A DNA stretch of 64,000 nucleotides from Ardenticatenaceae bacterium (GCA_020634415.1 JACKBT010000010.1:70897-134896); one strand, 5' to 3'. Positions 26,916 through 35,263 are shown, counted from the stretch's first letter. Translations and numbers: made by a program. Notes: generated from the sequence alone by a model not told the origin.

Positions 26916-27848
26916 TTAACGATGTCCAGTGGGGCAGTCAGACGGGGCAAACCAACGGGTGCTGTTATGCCCCCGCAAACGGCTCAGGCTGGGCAAACAA
27001 GCCAGCAGCACACGCGGGTTCCCTTGCCCGCTTTTCACTTCTTGCCTATCCAAACGAGCCTGCAACGGAGCCTCAACCTCATGAGGTGAACCAAAAATCA
27101 CATCATCCATCGGCACCACCAAAGCCACTGGCACGGCATACCCCGTCACAAAATAAGCATGTCCACTCGCACCCACATCCCGAAAAACCGTATGCTCACC
27201 ATACGTCTGCAAACCAGACACCGGCTGCTCACCCAACACCAGCAAACTTTCCGTCGGCACATCCCCGCCACGAATCTTAATGGCAATCGTCCACTGCGAG
27301 GCAATATCGGGCGATATATCGTTGCGAGCCACAATTGCCCGACCGTAATTATTCAAAACGCTGGCCGCATATTCCCGCGCCACCCGGCTTTCCACCTGGT
27401 CCCATCCGCCAGCGTAGGCCGCCAACGCCGCATAAACATCCCCACCGGATTGGCGCATAATCTCGGCAATAATCGCCACACCCCAACGCAAGTTCGTCAG
27501 CGGATCCGTCAGCTCAGATGGTTCTGGCCGCCACTCCAAACCTGGCCCTTTGGGCATCACGCCCATCAAACCCACCGCCCCCACCCGGCTCACTGCTCGT
27601 GGATCGCCATTAGACTCTTCGTGAATGATGGCGGCAATGAAGTCGGGGTCAAGGCCATTGGCAATGGACAAGGTGTCAATATAAAACGCCCATTGGCTAA
27701 TGGAGGCCGGCCAAATGGGAGAAAGTACCGATTGTGGGTTCTCGATGATGCCGTTGTTAGCGGGCGCAGAGGCTTGGGCTGGCTGCAAGCTGCGGGCCAG
27801 GATCAGGAGGAATATGATAGAAATTGGGAGACGCCACATCTTGCTCAT
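26916..27848 (-). CDS. SLT-type lytic transglycosylase
   Basis: A 310-residue secreted murein-active protein. Signal peptide at residues 1-27 (ISIIFLLILARSLQPAQASA). The SLT domain lies at about 50-190: DPDFIAAIIHEESNGDPRAV contains the catalytic Glu in the ES pair, then GAVGLMGVMPKGPG (the GLMQ-like motif, with Val for Gln), LRWGVAIIAEIM, and ALAAYAGGWDQVE (the AYNxG-like motif). It cleaves glycan strands between MurNAc and GlcNAc. The C-terminal 120 residues are of unknown fold, with a polar tail. The gene faces away from the response regulator. Confidence 0.83.
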   Translation of the reverse strand: MSKMWRLPISIIFLLILARSLQPAQASAPANNGIIENPQSVLSPIWPASISQWAFYIDTLSIANGLDPDFIAAIIHEESNGDPRAVSRVGAVGLMGVMPKGPGLEWRPEPSELTDPLTNLRWGVAIIAEIMRQSGGDVYAALAAYAGGWDQVESRVAREYAASVLNNYGRAIVARNDISPDIASQWTIAIKIRGGDVPTESLLVLGEQPVSGLQTYGEHTVFRDVGASGHAYFVTGYAVPVALVVPMDDVIFGSPHEVEAPLQARLDRQEVKSGQGNPRVLLACLPSLSRLRGHNSTRWFAPSDCPTGHR

Positions 27849-27888
27849 AGAAGGCGCGATTCTAGCATAAGGCGGGAAGGGGTGTCAA

Positions 27889-27917
27889 TTGACTAGCCCT
27901 GTACCCCATGCTATTAT
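27889..27917 (+). promoter_or_regulatory. Sigma-70-like promoter of the response-regulator gene
   Basis: TTGACT (27889-27894), 17-nt spacer, TATTAT (27912-27917). The start is expected near 27924, giving a leader of about 165 nt before ATG 28089. Confidence 0.7.
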
Positions 27918-27986
27918 CGCGCCCATCTGGTATTCGGTAATCGGCCGTCCGGTTACAGTTTACAAATTACAGGTGTAACTGTTCAC

Positions 27987-28046
27987 CCTCCCGGAGGTTT
28001 TCCCTCGAGAGAGCCTCCGTAAAAGAAGCCTCCGGGAGGATTTTTC
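27987..28046 (+). terminator. Terminator-like hairpin inside the leader of the response-regulator mRNA
   Basis: CCTCCCGGAGG (27987-27997) pairs over 11 bp with CCTCCGGGAGG (28029-28039), followed at once by ATTTTTC. It stands between the promoter at 27889-27917 and ATG 28089, so it can only stop + strand transcripts entering the gene. A third arm-like segment (GAGCCTCCG near 28012) could form an alternative pair. Confidence 0.6.
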
Positions 28047-28074
28047 ACTCGAGGGACTGAATAATTACTTACAG
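28042..28074 (+). repeat. Leader element related to 56784-56814
   Basis: Contains TCACTCGAGGGACTGAA then ATTAC and ACAG. A near copy (CCACTCGAGGAACTGAA, ATTACAGG) occurs at 56784-56814, both in non-coding DNA after TTTT. Confidence 0.5.
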
Positions 28075-28088
28075 ATACCGAGGAAGTT

Positions 28089-28478
28089 ATGACTGTGATT
28101 TTGGTGGTGGATGATAATCCGCAAATGGCCGAACTCATTCAAGAGATGGTGCAGATTGCCGGTTACGAAACAGAGGTGGCTTTTAGTGGCCTGGAAGGGC
28201 TGGACAAAGCGCGGGATGGGATGCCCGATCTGATTTTAGTAGATTTGATGATGCCCGATATTGATGGTTGGGAGGTCTACCACAAGCTGCGCGAGTTTTC
28301 GTCTATTCCCGTGATTTTTGTGACGGCTTATAACACACCGCAAAACGAGGCAAAAGCGGCCGAAATGGGAGCCGATGGCTTTATTGGCAAGGATTTAACG
28401 CCGATGATGTTGGCGCAGCAGATTCAGTTTGTGCTGGATGAGCAGGGGGGTAAGCAGCGACGAGAGTATTTGCACTAA
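28089..28478 (+). CDS. Single-domain response regulator (CheY-like receiver)
   Basis: 129 residues, receiver domain only: VILVVDDNPQMAELIQ (acidic pair), DLILVDLMMPDIDGWEVY with the phosphoacceptor Asp in VDLMMPD, VIFVTAYN (Thr switch) and GFIGKDLTP, where the usual Lys-Pro reads Lys-Asp. There is no output domain, so it must signal by protein contact or phosphorelay. No histidine kinase is in the window. The short G-rich tail ends QRREYLH. It has its own promoter and a terminator-like leader. GAGGAAG precedes the ATG. A rho-independent terminator follows 27 nt after the stop. Confidence 0.9.
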   Translation: MTVILVVDDNPQMAELIQEMVQIAGYETEVAFSGLEGLDKARDGMPDLILVDLMMPDIDGWEVYHKLREFSSIPVIFVTAYNTPQNEAKAAEMGADGFIGKDLTPMMLAQQIQFVLDEQGGKQRREYLH

Positions 28479-28504
28479 GGGTCTTGACGTAATTTATAAT
28501 CCTG

Positions 28505-28542
28505 AAGACCTCCGAGGTTTGGCAAACCTCGGAGGTCTTTTT
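28505..28542 (+). terminator. Rho-independent terminator
   Basis: Perfect 16-bp stem AAGACCTCCGAGGTTT / AAACCTCGGAGGTCTT with a 3-nt loop GGC and a T-run. It closes the response-regulator transcript. The converging gene on the minus strand stops 14 nt away at 28556. Confidence 0.88.
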
Positions 28543-28555
28543 GCATGGGTTGGTT

Positions 28556-29077
28556 TTAGGGAAGGTTGAAGTGGGTGGTTATGGGGGGAACTTGCCACCA
28601 GATTAGTTTGGCGTTGATGAACGGCCGTTTCCCCTCTAACGGCCGTTTTGTTTTTACCCGTTCCCCCACCCCCGCCGTTGGCAGCAAAACAGCCTCCACC
28701 CGCACACCCTCGGCAATGGGTGTACGCTTGTCGGGGTAAGCATAACAGTGAACCCGTTCGGCCGTTTCCAAATCGCGCAAAAAGCACTGCGTTTCGCGGC
28801 CACTGCCATCCAAGCCAAAAATCTCGGCCCGCGGAAACTCATCCCCATACTCAGCCACCCACTCATACATCGCCCATTTCTTGACCGGGTTGCCCCAATC
28901 ATCGAGTAATTCTGCCGGGAAAATGGGTGTTTCCACCCCTTGCAAAATAAAGGCAAACCGGAGGTAGAGGCTGTCGGCCGTTTGCTCGTCGGTCGGGTCG
29001 AGGTTGAGGAGGAGGAGGGCGGAACGGCCGTTTTCCATCAACAACTTGCCCTGTACACGCTGCGTCACTACATTCAT
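28556..29077 (-). CDS. Conserved-looking protein of unknown function
   Basis: 173 residues from ATG 29077 (a longer frame from 29113 adds 12 unsupported residues). It is soluble and beta-rich: GKLLMENGRSALLLLNLDPT, YLRFAFILQGVETPIFPAEL, WAMYEWVAEYGDEFPRAEIF, CFLRDLETAERVHCYAYPD. No catalytic motif or known domain is recognised. Three palindrome copies encode NGR and KRP(L/F) segments. Base composition matches its neighbours. It is flanked by convergent and same-strand genes with about 100-nt gaps. Confidence 0.55.
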   Translation of the reverse strand: MNVVTQRVQGKLLMENGRSALLLLNLDPTDEQTADSLYLRFAFILQGVETPIFPAELLDDWGNPVKKWAMYEWVAEYGDEFPRAEIFGLDGSGRETQCFLRDLETAERVHCYAYPDKRTPIAEGVRVEAVLLPTAGVGERVKTKRPLEGKRPFINAKLIWWQVPPITTHFNLP

Positions 29078-29181
29078 GCCAGTTATTCTAGCCAGCCGCC
29101 GCCAAGTTGCCAATCCTGCCCTATCAACCGCAGAGTATGCCAGTCTCTCATGAAACCATGAAGTTAGTTACAAACGTTCAC

Positions 29182-30186
29182 TTACGGCGATGATACCAGG
29201 GCCACGTCTACGATAACCGGTTTATGATCTGAGCCTAGCCCAACGCCTTCTCTGATAGATAGCCCGACTATTTCAGAAGATACAAAAGCATGATCTAAGC
29301 GCACCGGGGGTGCAGGCTGTAATCCATTAGGCCATGTGGTTGCCAGGCTTCGCCCTAACTCATCGTGCAAGTTGTGCAAACCTTCATCCAGCAAGGCTTG
29401 ATATTGTCTGTTGTATGGCCCAGCATTATAGTCGCCTATGGCGATCACAGGGATTGTACCCGTCATGATTCCCTGTCTAATTTTGTCCATCATGGGGTCC
29501 CACCTTCTAAAGTGCATGAGTGGGGGCAGTGGATGAATATTGTGGAGGCGAACAGGTTGATCGGATATTTCGATGGTGGCACTGGTGATATAAACTCGTT
29601 CCGCAAACCATATATCTGTGTCGTGCAACGGCCGTTTTGACCAAATCGAAGAGCCGGAAGGCCCCTCCTCGACGTTGAGCAAACGGTAGGGATACGTCTC
29701 AACCAACTGCGATTGGCTAAAGGCACTATCCCACAGTGGTGTGTACTCTTGAAAAAGCAAAACATCTGGGTCGGCCTGTTCAATTTCAGCCAGCATCTCT
29801 GCGGAGTGCTCGTTGTTTTTCGTTAAATTGGCACTAAACAGGCGTATTGACTCGCCAACGGTCGTTTCTTCATTGAAATGAATAGCTCTTGTCATATTGG
29901 GCAGAATCAAAAACAGATGAAAAACGATGATACCGCCCGCTGCCATCGCCAAATATTTACGTCGGGCAAGTAAGCCCACTAGCAAAATAAGGTAAGCGGG
30001 CAAATAAATATAGACGGTATACATATTGATCCATACGAAAACACGGGTGCGATCATACAAAAGCAGTCGCCCTAGAGCTATTACAAATAAAATAGCCAGA
30101 ATCTGGGCATTGGCACCAAAAAACAGCATGGAAGCAATTCTACGCCCTGAGCGTGGTGGTGCGGACTGTATATCTTTTTCATTCAT
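29182..30186 (-). CDS. Membrane-anchored endonuclease/exonuclease/phosphatase-family protein
   Basis: 334 residues. Three hydrophobic segments lie in the first 100 residues (AQILAILFVIALGRLLLY, YLPAYLILLVGLLA, MAAGGIIVFHLFLIL). They are followed by an EEP domain from about 115: RLFSANLTKNN, DPDVLLFQEYTP (catalytic Glu), IPVIAIGDYNAGPYN (Asp-Asn), and a C-terminal RLDHAFVSSE...LGSDHKPVIVDV (Asp-His pair). The domain probably faces outward, as in VanJ/teicoplanin-resistance-like members, which is inference. GGAG 9 nt before ATG 30186 sets the start. It is less GC-rich than its neighbours, with one palindrome copy. Confidence 0.83.
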   Translation of the reverse strand: MNEKDIQSAPPRSGRRIASMLFFGANAQILAILFVIALGRLLLYDRTRVFVWINMYTVYIYLPAYLILLVGLLARRKYLAMAAGGIIVFHLFLILPNMTRAIHFNEETTVGESIRLFSANLTKNNEHSAEMLAEIEQADPDVLLFQEYTPLWDSAFSQSQLVETYPYRLLNVEEGPSGSSIWSKRPLHDTDIWFAERVYITSATIEISDQPVRLHNIHPLPPLMHFRRWDPMMDKIRQGIMTGTIPVIAIGDYNAGPYNRQYQALLDEGLHNLHDELGRSLATTWPNGLQPAPPVRLDHAFVSSEIVGLSIREGVGLGSDHKPVIVDVALVSSP

Positions 30187-30326
30187 CAAAGCTGCTCCTT
30201 TAATAAGTGGGCTGACATTCTATCAAAACCAAACACCCCTAGAGCAGACTATGTGACAAAACCATCTTTGGCTAAGTTGCCAATCCAAGTTGATACGTTA
30301 TCATCCTCAGGCAGCTTTGGAGAACC

Positions 30327-30956
30327 ATGATGAAGAAAACGGCCGTTGACCTATACCAACAGCATTTTGTAGACAAGCAGTTCGAGCGATTGGATTTATT
30401 TCAGATATTGGCTGAACAATATGGCATCGAGCGGGTGTTGTATCCCGGCAGCTTTGTCCACATCACACCCTCTTTTGTCTTTCCCGATGTCGTTTATGTG
30501 GACAGTGACAAACGCGCCCAACGCTTTTTCACCAGTCAAGAGGTTTTGGATTTTGTAGCCCAGCGCAAAAGCTACCCCCAAGAGGCCAAAGTCGCTTTTT
30601 ACGCTGCCGATTACCGTGAAGGTTTTGCCGAACCAGTTGCCAGTTTTGATTTGCTGATTTCGCAATACGCCGGATTTGTGGGGCAGGCTTGTAAAGCGTA
30701 TTTGCAGCCAGGTGGTTGGCTGCTGGCTAACAACAGTCATGGCGATGCGGGCGTGGCAGCTTTAGATGGGGATTATGTGCTGAAAGCGGCCGTTTTTCTG
30801 CGACAAGGCCAATATTGTTTGAGCGATCAAAACCTTGATGCGTACTTTCTCCCCAAATCGTCGCAAGTCAGCCTTACACAGGAATATTTACTAGAATTAG
30901 GCAAAGGTATCGGTTATACAAAAACAGCCACTGCTTACCTGTTTCAAAGGATTTAA
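30327..30956 (+). CDS. Rossmann-like protein, possible SAM-dependent methyltransferase
   Basis: 209 residues. A nucleotide-fold pattern is visible: ERVLYPGSFVHITPSF then VFPDVVYVDSD (motif I-like loop and acidic strand end), ASFDLLISQYAGFVG (motif IV-like) and YLQPGGWLLANNSHGD (motif VI-like). The glycine loop is not the standard GxGxG, so methyltransfer is uncertain. TTGGAGAA precedes ATG 30327. A 17-codon nitroreductase-like stub follows after one base, suggesting the original operon partner was lost. Confidence 0.5.
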   Translation: MMKKTAVDLYQQHFVDKQFERLDLFQILAEQYGIERVLYPGSFVHITPSFVFPDVVYVDSDKRAQRFFTSQEVLDFVAQRKSYPQEAKVAFYAADYREGFAEPVASFDLLISQYAGFVGQACKAYLQPGGWLLANNSHGDAGVAALDGDYVLKAAVFLRQGQYCLSDQNLDAYFLPKSSQVSLTQEYLLELGKGIGYTKTATAYLFQRI

Positions 30957-30957
30957 T

Positions 30958-31011
30958 ATGCAAACAACCGAAACCCAGCCGATTATGGAAGCAATAGCAC
31001 GTCGCCGGTAA
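30958..31011 (+). pseudogene. Nitroreductase-like gene stub (17 codons)
   Basis: ATG at 30958 follows the previous stop by 1 nt with AAAGGA upstream. It encodes MQTTETQPIMEAIARRR then TAA. The IMEAIxxRR ending is how many FMN-dependent nitroreductases begin, where SIRxF would follow. The stop falls just before the tandem-unit hairpin at 31022, so the rest of the gene seems to have been replaced. Identification rests on only eight informative residues. Confidence 0.4.
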
Positions 31012-31021
31012 ACTAGCGACT

Positions 31022-31074
31022 GGAGACTGGAGACTAGAGACTAAACAATCTCCAGCCTCTAGTCTCCAGTCTCC
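31022..31074 (+). repeat. Tandem-unit hairpin (GGAGACT type)
   Basis: A perfect 17-bp inverted repeat, GGAGACTGGAGACTAGA at 31022-31038 and its complement at 31058-31074. It ends 9 nt before ATG 31084, and no Shine-Dalgarno is left. Confidence 0.85.
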
Positions 31075-31083
31075 CTCTTACCT

Positions 31084-32115
31084 ATGAAAGCACTTGTATT
31101 TTACGAACACGGCACACTTGATAATGTTGTTTACACCGATATTCCTGATCCAGAGATTGGTGCGGATGAAGTTTTGGTCCAAATAAAAGCCGCCGCCCTC
31201 AACCGGCTGGACTTGTGGGTTTTAGAGGGCTGGCGCGGGTTGAGTTTGAAACTGCCCCATGTGATGGGCAGTGACGGCGCGGGGGTGATAACGGCCGTTG
31301 GCCCCCAAGTCACCCAATTTGCTGTCGGCGACCGCGTCGCCATCAACCCCACCCTCAGCTGCGGCATCTGCCACTTTTGCCAGACCGGCCGCGACAATTT
31401 GTGCGACACCTTCGCCCTGCTGGGCGAACATGAGCCAGGTTTTTTCGCCGAGTACGCCGTCGTACCCGCCCGCAACCTGCTCCACATGCCCCACACAGCC
31501 ACCTTTGCCGCTGCCGCCGCCGCTTCCCTCGTCTACGTCACCGCCTGGCATTCGCTCATCGAGCGCGGCGGCTTGCAGGCCGGCGAGTCCGTACTGATCG
31601 TGGGGGCTGGCGGCGGAGTCAACAGTGCCTCCATCCAGATTGCGCGGCTGGCCGGAGCTGGCCCCATCTACGTCGTCGGCTCCGATGATGAGAAGTTAGC
31701 CCGTGCCCAAGAGCTAGGCGCGGATGTGCTGATCAATCGCCACCACGAGGAGTGGGGCAAGGCGGTTTTCAAGGCCACCAAACGGCAAGGTGTGGATGTG
31801 GTGGTGGACAATGTGGGCGCGGCCACCTATTTTGCCTCGCTGCGCTCGTTGAAGAAAGGCGGCCGGTTGCTCACCGTCGGCAACACCAGCGGCGCCCAAT
31901 TTGAGTTTGATAACCGCTACATGTTCAGCAAGCAAATCAGCATCATTGGCAGTTCGATGGGCACCATCGCCGATTATGAACGGGTGATGGGGCTGGTGTT
32001 TAACGGCCGTCTCCAACCCGTCATAGACTCCACCTTCCCCCTCAGCGACGGCCTCACCGCCCTGCACCGGCTGCAAGAAAACAATGTGATGGGCAAGCTG
32101 GTTTTGCAACCATGA
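31084..32115 (+). CDS. Zinc-binding medium-chain alcohol dehydrogenase
   Basis: A 343-residue MDR-superfamily oxidoreductase. The zinc-site residues are seen in ALNRLDLWVLEG (here Asn/Arg/Leu replaces the usual Cys ligand), HVMGSDGAGVITAVG (GHE-like motif read as GSD) and the structural-zinc set LSCGICHFCQTGRDNLCD (four Cys). VLIVGAGGGVNSASIQIARL is the NAD(P) Rossmann loop. The catalytic-zinc ligands look partly lost while the structural zinc is intact, as in several alcohol dehydrogenase-like reductases. First of three same-strand genes (dehydrogenase, MFS, MATE), separated by hairpins only. Confidence 0.85.
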   Translation: MKALVFYEHGTLDNVVYTDIPDPEIGADEVLVQIKAAALNRLDLWVLEGWRGLSLKLPHVMGSDGAGVITAVGPQVTQFAVGDRVAINPTLSCGICHFCQTGRDNLCDTFALLGEHEPGFFAEYAVVPARNLLHMPHTATFAAAAAASLVYVTAWHSLIERGGLQAGESVLIVGAGGGVNSASIQIARLAGAGPIYVVGSDDEKLARAQELGADVLINRHHEEWGKAVFKATKRQGVDVVVDNVGAATYFASLRSLKKGGRLLTVGNTSGAQFEFDNRYMFSKQISIIGSSMGTIADYERVMGLVFNGRLQPVIDSTFPLSDGLTALHRLQENNVMGKLVLQP

Positions 32116-32118
32116 AGA

Positions 32119-32177
32119 GTAATTGGGTAATTGGGTAACTGAGTAGTTACCCAATTACCCAATTACCCAATTACCCC
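32119..32177 (+). repeat. Tandem-unit hairpin (GTAATTG type), perfect 21-bp stem
   Basis: Arms 32119-32139 and 32146-32166 are perfectly complementary, with three tandem CCAATTA units on the right arm plus an extra unit. It starts 3 nt after the dehydrogenase stop and runs directly into ATG 32178, leaving no RBS. Confidence 0.9.
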
Positions 32178-33599
32178 ATGACCAAAATAGATTACTCCCG
32201 CAAATGGTACGTCATGGCCGCCATCGCCATGAGCCTCTTTTTAGCCACGATTGATGGCAGCATTGTCAACGTAGCCTTGCCCACGCTGGTGCGCGAATTG
32301 CAGACCGACTTCGCCACCGTGCAGTGGGTCGTCCTCGGCTACCTGCTAGTACAAACCACCCTCATGCTCAGCATGGGGCGGCTGGGCGACATGATTGGCA
32401 AAAAGCCCATCTACACCGCTGGCGTGGTCATCTTCACGCTCGGTTCGCTGCTCTGCGGCCTCGCCCCCACCGTCTACTGGCTGATTGGCTTCCGCCTCAT
32501 TCAGGCCATCGGCGCCTCCATGACGCTTTCCTTAGGCACAGCCATCGTCACCGAAGCCTTCCCGCCCACCGAACGGGGCCGCGCTTTGGGCCTGGCCGGG
32601 ACAATGATTTCGGCCGGTGTGGTGTTTGGGCCAACCATTGGCGGCGTGTTGATTGAGGCCCTCTCCTGGCACTGGATTTTCTTCGTCAATCTGCCCGTTG
32701 GCATCATCGGCACGATTTTGGCCGTGCGCTATGTGCCCGATTTTCGCCCGACTGGCCGGCAGCAGTTCGACTACTGGGGCGCGTTGACGCTGTTGGTGAC
32801 ACTGTTGGCACTGTCGTTGGCCCTGACGGTGGGGCAGCAGTTGGGCTTTACAGACGGCCGTATTCTCGCCCTCTTCGCCACCTTTGCCCTCTTCCTCACC
32901 ATCTTCCTCCTCATCGAGTGGCGCACGCCCCAGCCCATGATTGACTTGAAACTGTTCCGCAACCGCCTATTCAGCATCAACCTGCTCTCCGGTACACTCG
33001 TCTTCGTTGGTTTGTCTGGTGTTTTCATCTTGCTGCCCTTTTATCTGGAACTTGTTCTTGGTTTTGATCCGCGCCGCGTGGGATTACTCATGGCGGTTGT
33101 ACCCATTTTGCTCAGTGTAACGGCTCCTATCTCAGGCTGGTTTTCTGACAAGTTCGGCCCGCGTCCCGTAATTGTCGTGGGTCTGTCGGTGGTGATATTT
33201 GGCGCATTTTTGCTGTCTCGTTTGAATGAAGACACAACCGTGATCCTTTTCATCCTTTCGGCTTTGCCCATTGGTGCTGGCATCGGCATTTTCCAATCGC
33301 CCAACAACAGCGCGGTGATGGGGTCTGTGCCACGCGAACGGCTGGGCATTGCCTCCAGCCTGCTGTCCGTCACGCGCACGCTGGGGCAGGTGACAGGCAT
33401 CGCTATCCTGGGGGCGGTCTGGGCGGCGCGAACGATGTACCACTATGGCAGCTTTTTGCCAGCGGGAGCCACCTCGGCCCCCGCCGCCGCCCAAGTAGCG
33501 GGGCTGCATGATACATTTTTGCTGGTAATGGCTTTAGTTGGTGTGGCTCTCTTCTTTAGCATTTGGGGGCTTATCCGCGAACGGCGGGGCTTGAATTGA
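32178..33599 (+). CDS. MFS efflux transporter, DHA2 (EmrB/QacA) family
   Basis: A 473-residue inner-membrane proton-driven exporter with about 14 membrane segments. Motif D1-like LATIDGSIVNVALPTL in TM1, motif A GRLGDMIGKKPIYTAGV between TM2 and TM3, and motif C-like GTMISAGVVFGPTIGGVLIE in TM5 are all present. These export drugs or other amphiphiles. It sits between a dehydrogenase and a MATE exporter on the same strand with hairpin-filled gaps of about 60 nt, so co-expression is likely but each gap may modulate it. Confidence 0.92.
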   Translation: MTKIDYSRKWYVMAAIAMSLFLATIDGSIVNVALPTLVRELQTDFATVQWVVLGYLLVQTTLMLSMGRLGDMIGKKPIYTAGVVIFTLGSLLCGLAPTVYWLIGFRLIQAIGASMTLSLGTAIVTEAFPPTERGRALGLAGTMISAGVVFGPTIGGVLIEALSWHWIFFVNLPVGIIGTILAVRYVPDFRPTGRQQFDYWGALTLLVTLLALSLALTVGQQLGFTDGRILALFATFALFLTIFLLIEWRTPQPMIDLKLFRNRLFSINLLSGTLVFVGLSGVFILLPFYLELVLGFDPRRVGLLMAVVPILLSVTAPISGWFSDKFGPRPVIVVGLSVVIFGAFLLSRLNEDTTVILFILSALPIGAGIGIFQSPNNSAVMGSVPRERLGIASSLLSVTRTLGQVTGIAILGAVWAARTMYHYGSFLPAGATSAPAAAQVAGLHDTFLLVMALVGVALFFSIWGLIRERRGLN

Positions 33600-33652
33600 G
33601 AGATTGGAGATTGGAGATTGGAAATTAGTGCAGTCCCCAATCTCCAATCTCT
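33599..33652 (+). repeat. Tandem-unit hairpin (GGAGATT type)
   Basis: 16-bp perfect arms, AGAGATTGGAGATTGG at 33599-33614 and its complement at 33637-33652. It overlaps the last base of the MFS stop codon and ends 13 nt before ATG 33666. Confidence 0.85.
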
Positions 33653-33665
33653 AATTTCAGTTTCG

Positions 33666-35243
33666 ATGAACACCCTAATTTCCACTGAACAATTTCAACT
33701 TCTAAAACAAGTCTGGCGGCTGTCGCTGCCGGTGCTCATCACCAATCTGCTGCAAAGTCTGGTCAGTGTGGTGGATGTGTTTATGGTCGGCCGTTTGGGG
33801 CCAATTCCCATCGCCGCAGTGGGCATGGGCACAGTCATCCGCACCCTGGTGGTGGTCATGGTTCTATCGGTGGCAGCGGGTGCAATGAGCCTGATTGCCC
33901 AGGCCAAAGGCGCACGTGATCCGGAGCGGATGAGTTTTGTGACACGACAGGCGATTTCGTCGGGCTTTTTGCTGTCGCTGGTTTTGCTGGTGGTAGGGTT
34001 GGCCACGGCACGGCCGTTATTGCAGCTAGCCAACAGCGGCGGCGACCCCGAAGCGGTGCGATTAGGCACGGCCTATTTGCAAATCCTCTTCTTGGGCATG
34101 CCCTTTCTCGTCCTCAACGTCGTTTTTGACCGGCTGATGCAGGGCGCGGGTGACACCATGACACCGCTCATTCTCAATGGCGCGTTGAATCTGCTCAACA
34201 TCGGCTTCAATTACATATTTATGTTTGGGCTGGGTTTCATTCCCGCCTACGGCTTGCAGGGGGCCGCCATCGGCACAGTTATTGCGCGGGGATTGGGCTT
34301 AGTTCTTGCCTTTCTCATCATCTACTCTGGCAAAAACATCGTCAAGATTTTGCCGGGCAGTTACCGTCCCGACTGGCAGATGTTTCGTGATATTTTTGCC
34401 ATTGGCGTGCCATCAGGCATTCAGGGCATCTTCCGCAATGGCTCGCGGCTGCTGGTGATTAGCATCATCACCTCGACGGAGGCAGGCACGTATGGGGCGG
34501 CGGCGTTGGCGATTGGGCTGCAAGTGGAGTCGCTGGCCTTTATGCCTGTGTTGGGCATTAACGTGGCGGCAACCAGCCTGGTGGGGCAGTCGTTGGGCAG
34601 TTGGCAAACGGAGGAGGCGCGGCGGCGGGGGAATACGGCCGTTTATCTCGGTGTGGCCCTGATGATTGTTTTGATTACGCCGTTGGTCGCCTTTGCCCCG
34701 GCCATCATCCGCCTGTTCGACCCCAGCGCTCATCCCGTTTTGCTGCAAACAGGCACCCTATACATGCGCATCAACACCGTCTTCTTGCCCTTTTCCGCAG
34801 TGGCTATGGTTGCCAACGGTGCCTTGCGCGGGGCTGGCGATTCCACACCGGGCATGATGAGCACCATTTTGACGCGGGCGGCTGGCTCCGTTACCCTGGC
34901 TTATCTGCTGGGGATTGTGCTGGGGTATGGCTCGACGGGGGTATGGTGGGCGCTGGCCCTGGGCATGGTGGGCGAGGCCGTTTATATGGCCTGGCGTTGG
35001 CGCGGCGATGTGTGGTTAGAGGTGGCCTTGCACAAGACGGATCTGTATCGGCAGCATCTACATCATCTGCCTGCCGCTGTTCAAGAGCAGTTTTTGCGTG
35101 AGGTACGCGCCCCTTTAATGGCACGGCCGTTTACGCTAGAACAGGTGAATGAGACGGGGGTGGTGTACCAAACGGCCGATCACACCGTCACGGTTCATTT
35201 TTCGGCAGAGGGTTATGAAATGGTAACGGCCGTTGCCCTCTAA
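33666..35243 (+). CDS. MATE-family multidrug/Na+ antiporter with C-terminal extension
   Basis: A 525-residue exporter. Twelve hydrophobic segments are arranged in two halves starting WRLSLPVLITNLLQSLVSVV, with VDVFMVGRLGPIPIAAVG and, in the second half, FAIGVPSGIQGIFRNGSRLL, the family-typical loops. About 70 residues after the last membrane segment (from WLEVALHKTDLYRQ) form a soluble tail not usual for MATE proteins, of unknown role. No RBS is seen before ATG 33666, which directly follows a tandem-unit hairpin. An in-frame ATG at 33618 lies inside the hairpin and is unlikely. Confidence 0.9.
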   Translation: MNTLISTEQFQLLKQVWRLSLPVLITNLLQSLVSVVDVFMVGRLGPIPIAAVGMGTVIRTLVVVMVLSVAAGAMSLIAQAKGARDPERMSFVTRQAISSGFLLSLVLLVVGLATARPLLQLANSGGDPEAVRLGTAYLQILFLGMPFLVLNVVFDRLMQGAGDTMTPLILNGALNLLNIGFNYIFMFGLGFIPAYGLQGAAIGTVIARGLGLVLAFLIIYSGKNIVKILPGSYRPDWQMFRDIFAIGVPSGIQGIFRNGSRLLVISIITSTEAGTYGAAALAIGLQVESLAFMPVLGINVAATSLVGQSLGSWQTEEARRRGNTAVYLGVALMIVLITPLVAFAPAIIRLFDPSAHPVLLQTGTLYMRINTVFLPFSAVAMVANGALRGAGDSTPGMMSTILTRAAGSVTLAYLLGIVLGYGSTGVWWALALGMVGEAVYMAWRWRGDVWLEVALHKTDLYRQHLHHLPAAVQEQFLREVRAPLMARPFTLEQVNETGVVYQTADHTVTVHFSAEGYEMVTAVAL

Positions 35244-35263
35244 ACAACCCCCTGCCATGGCGC

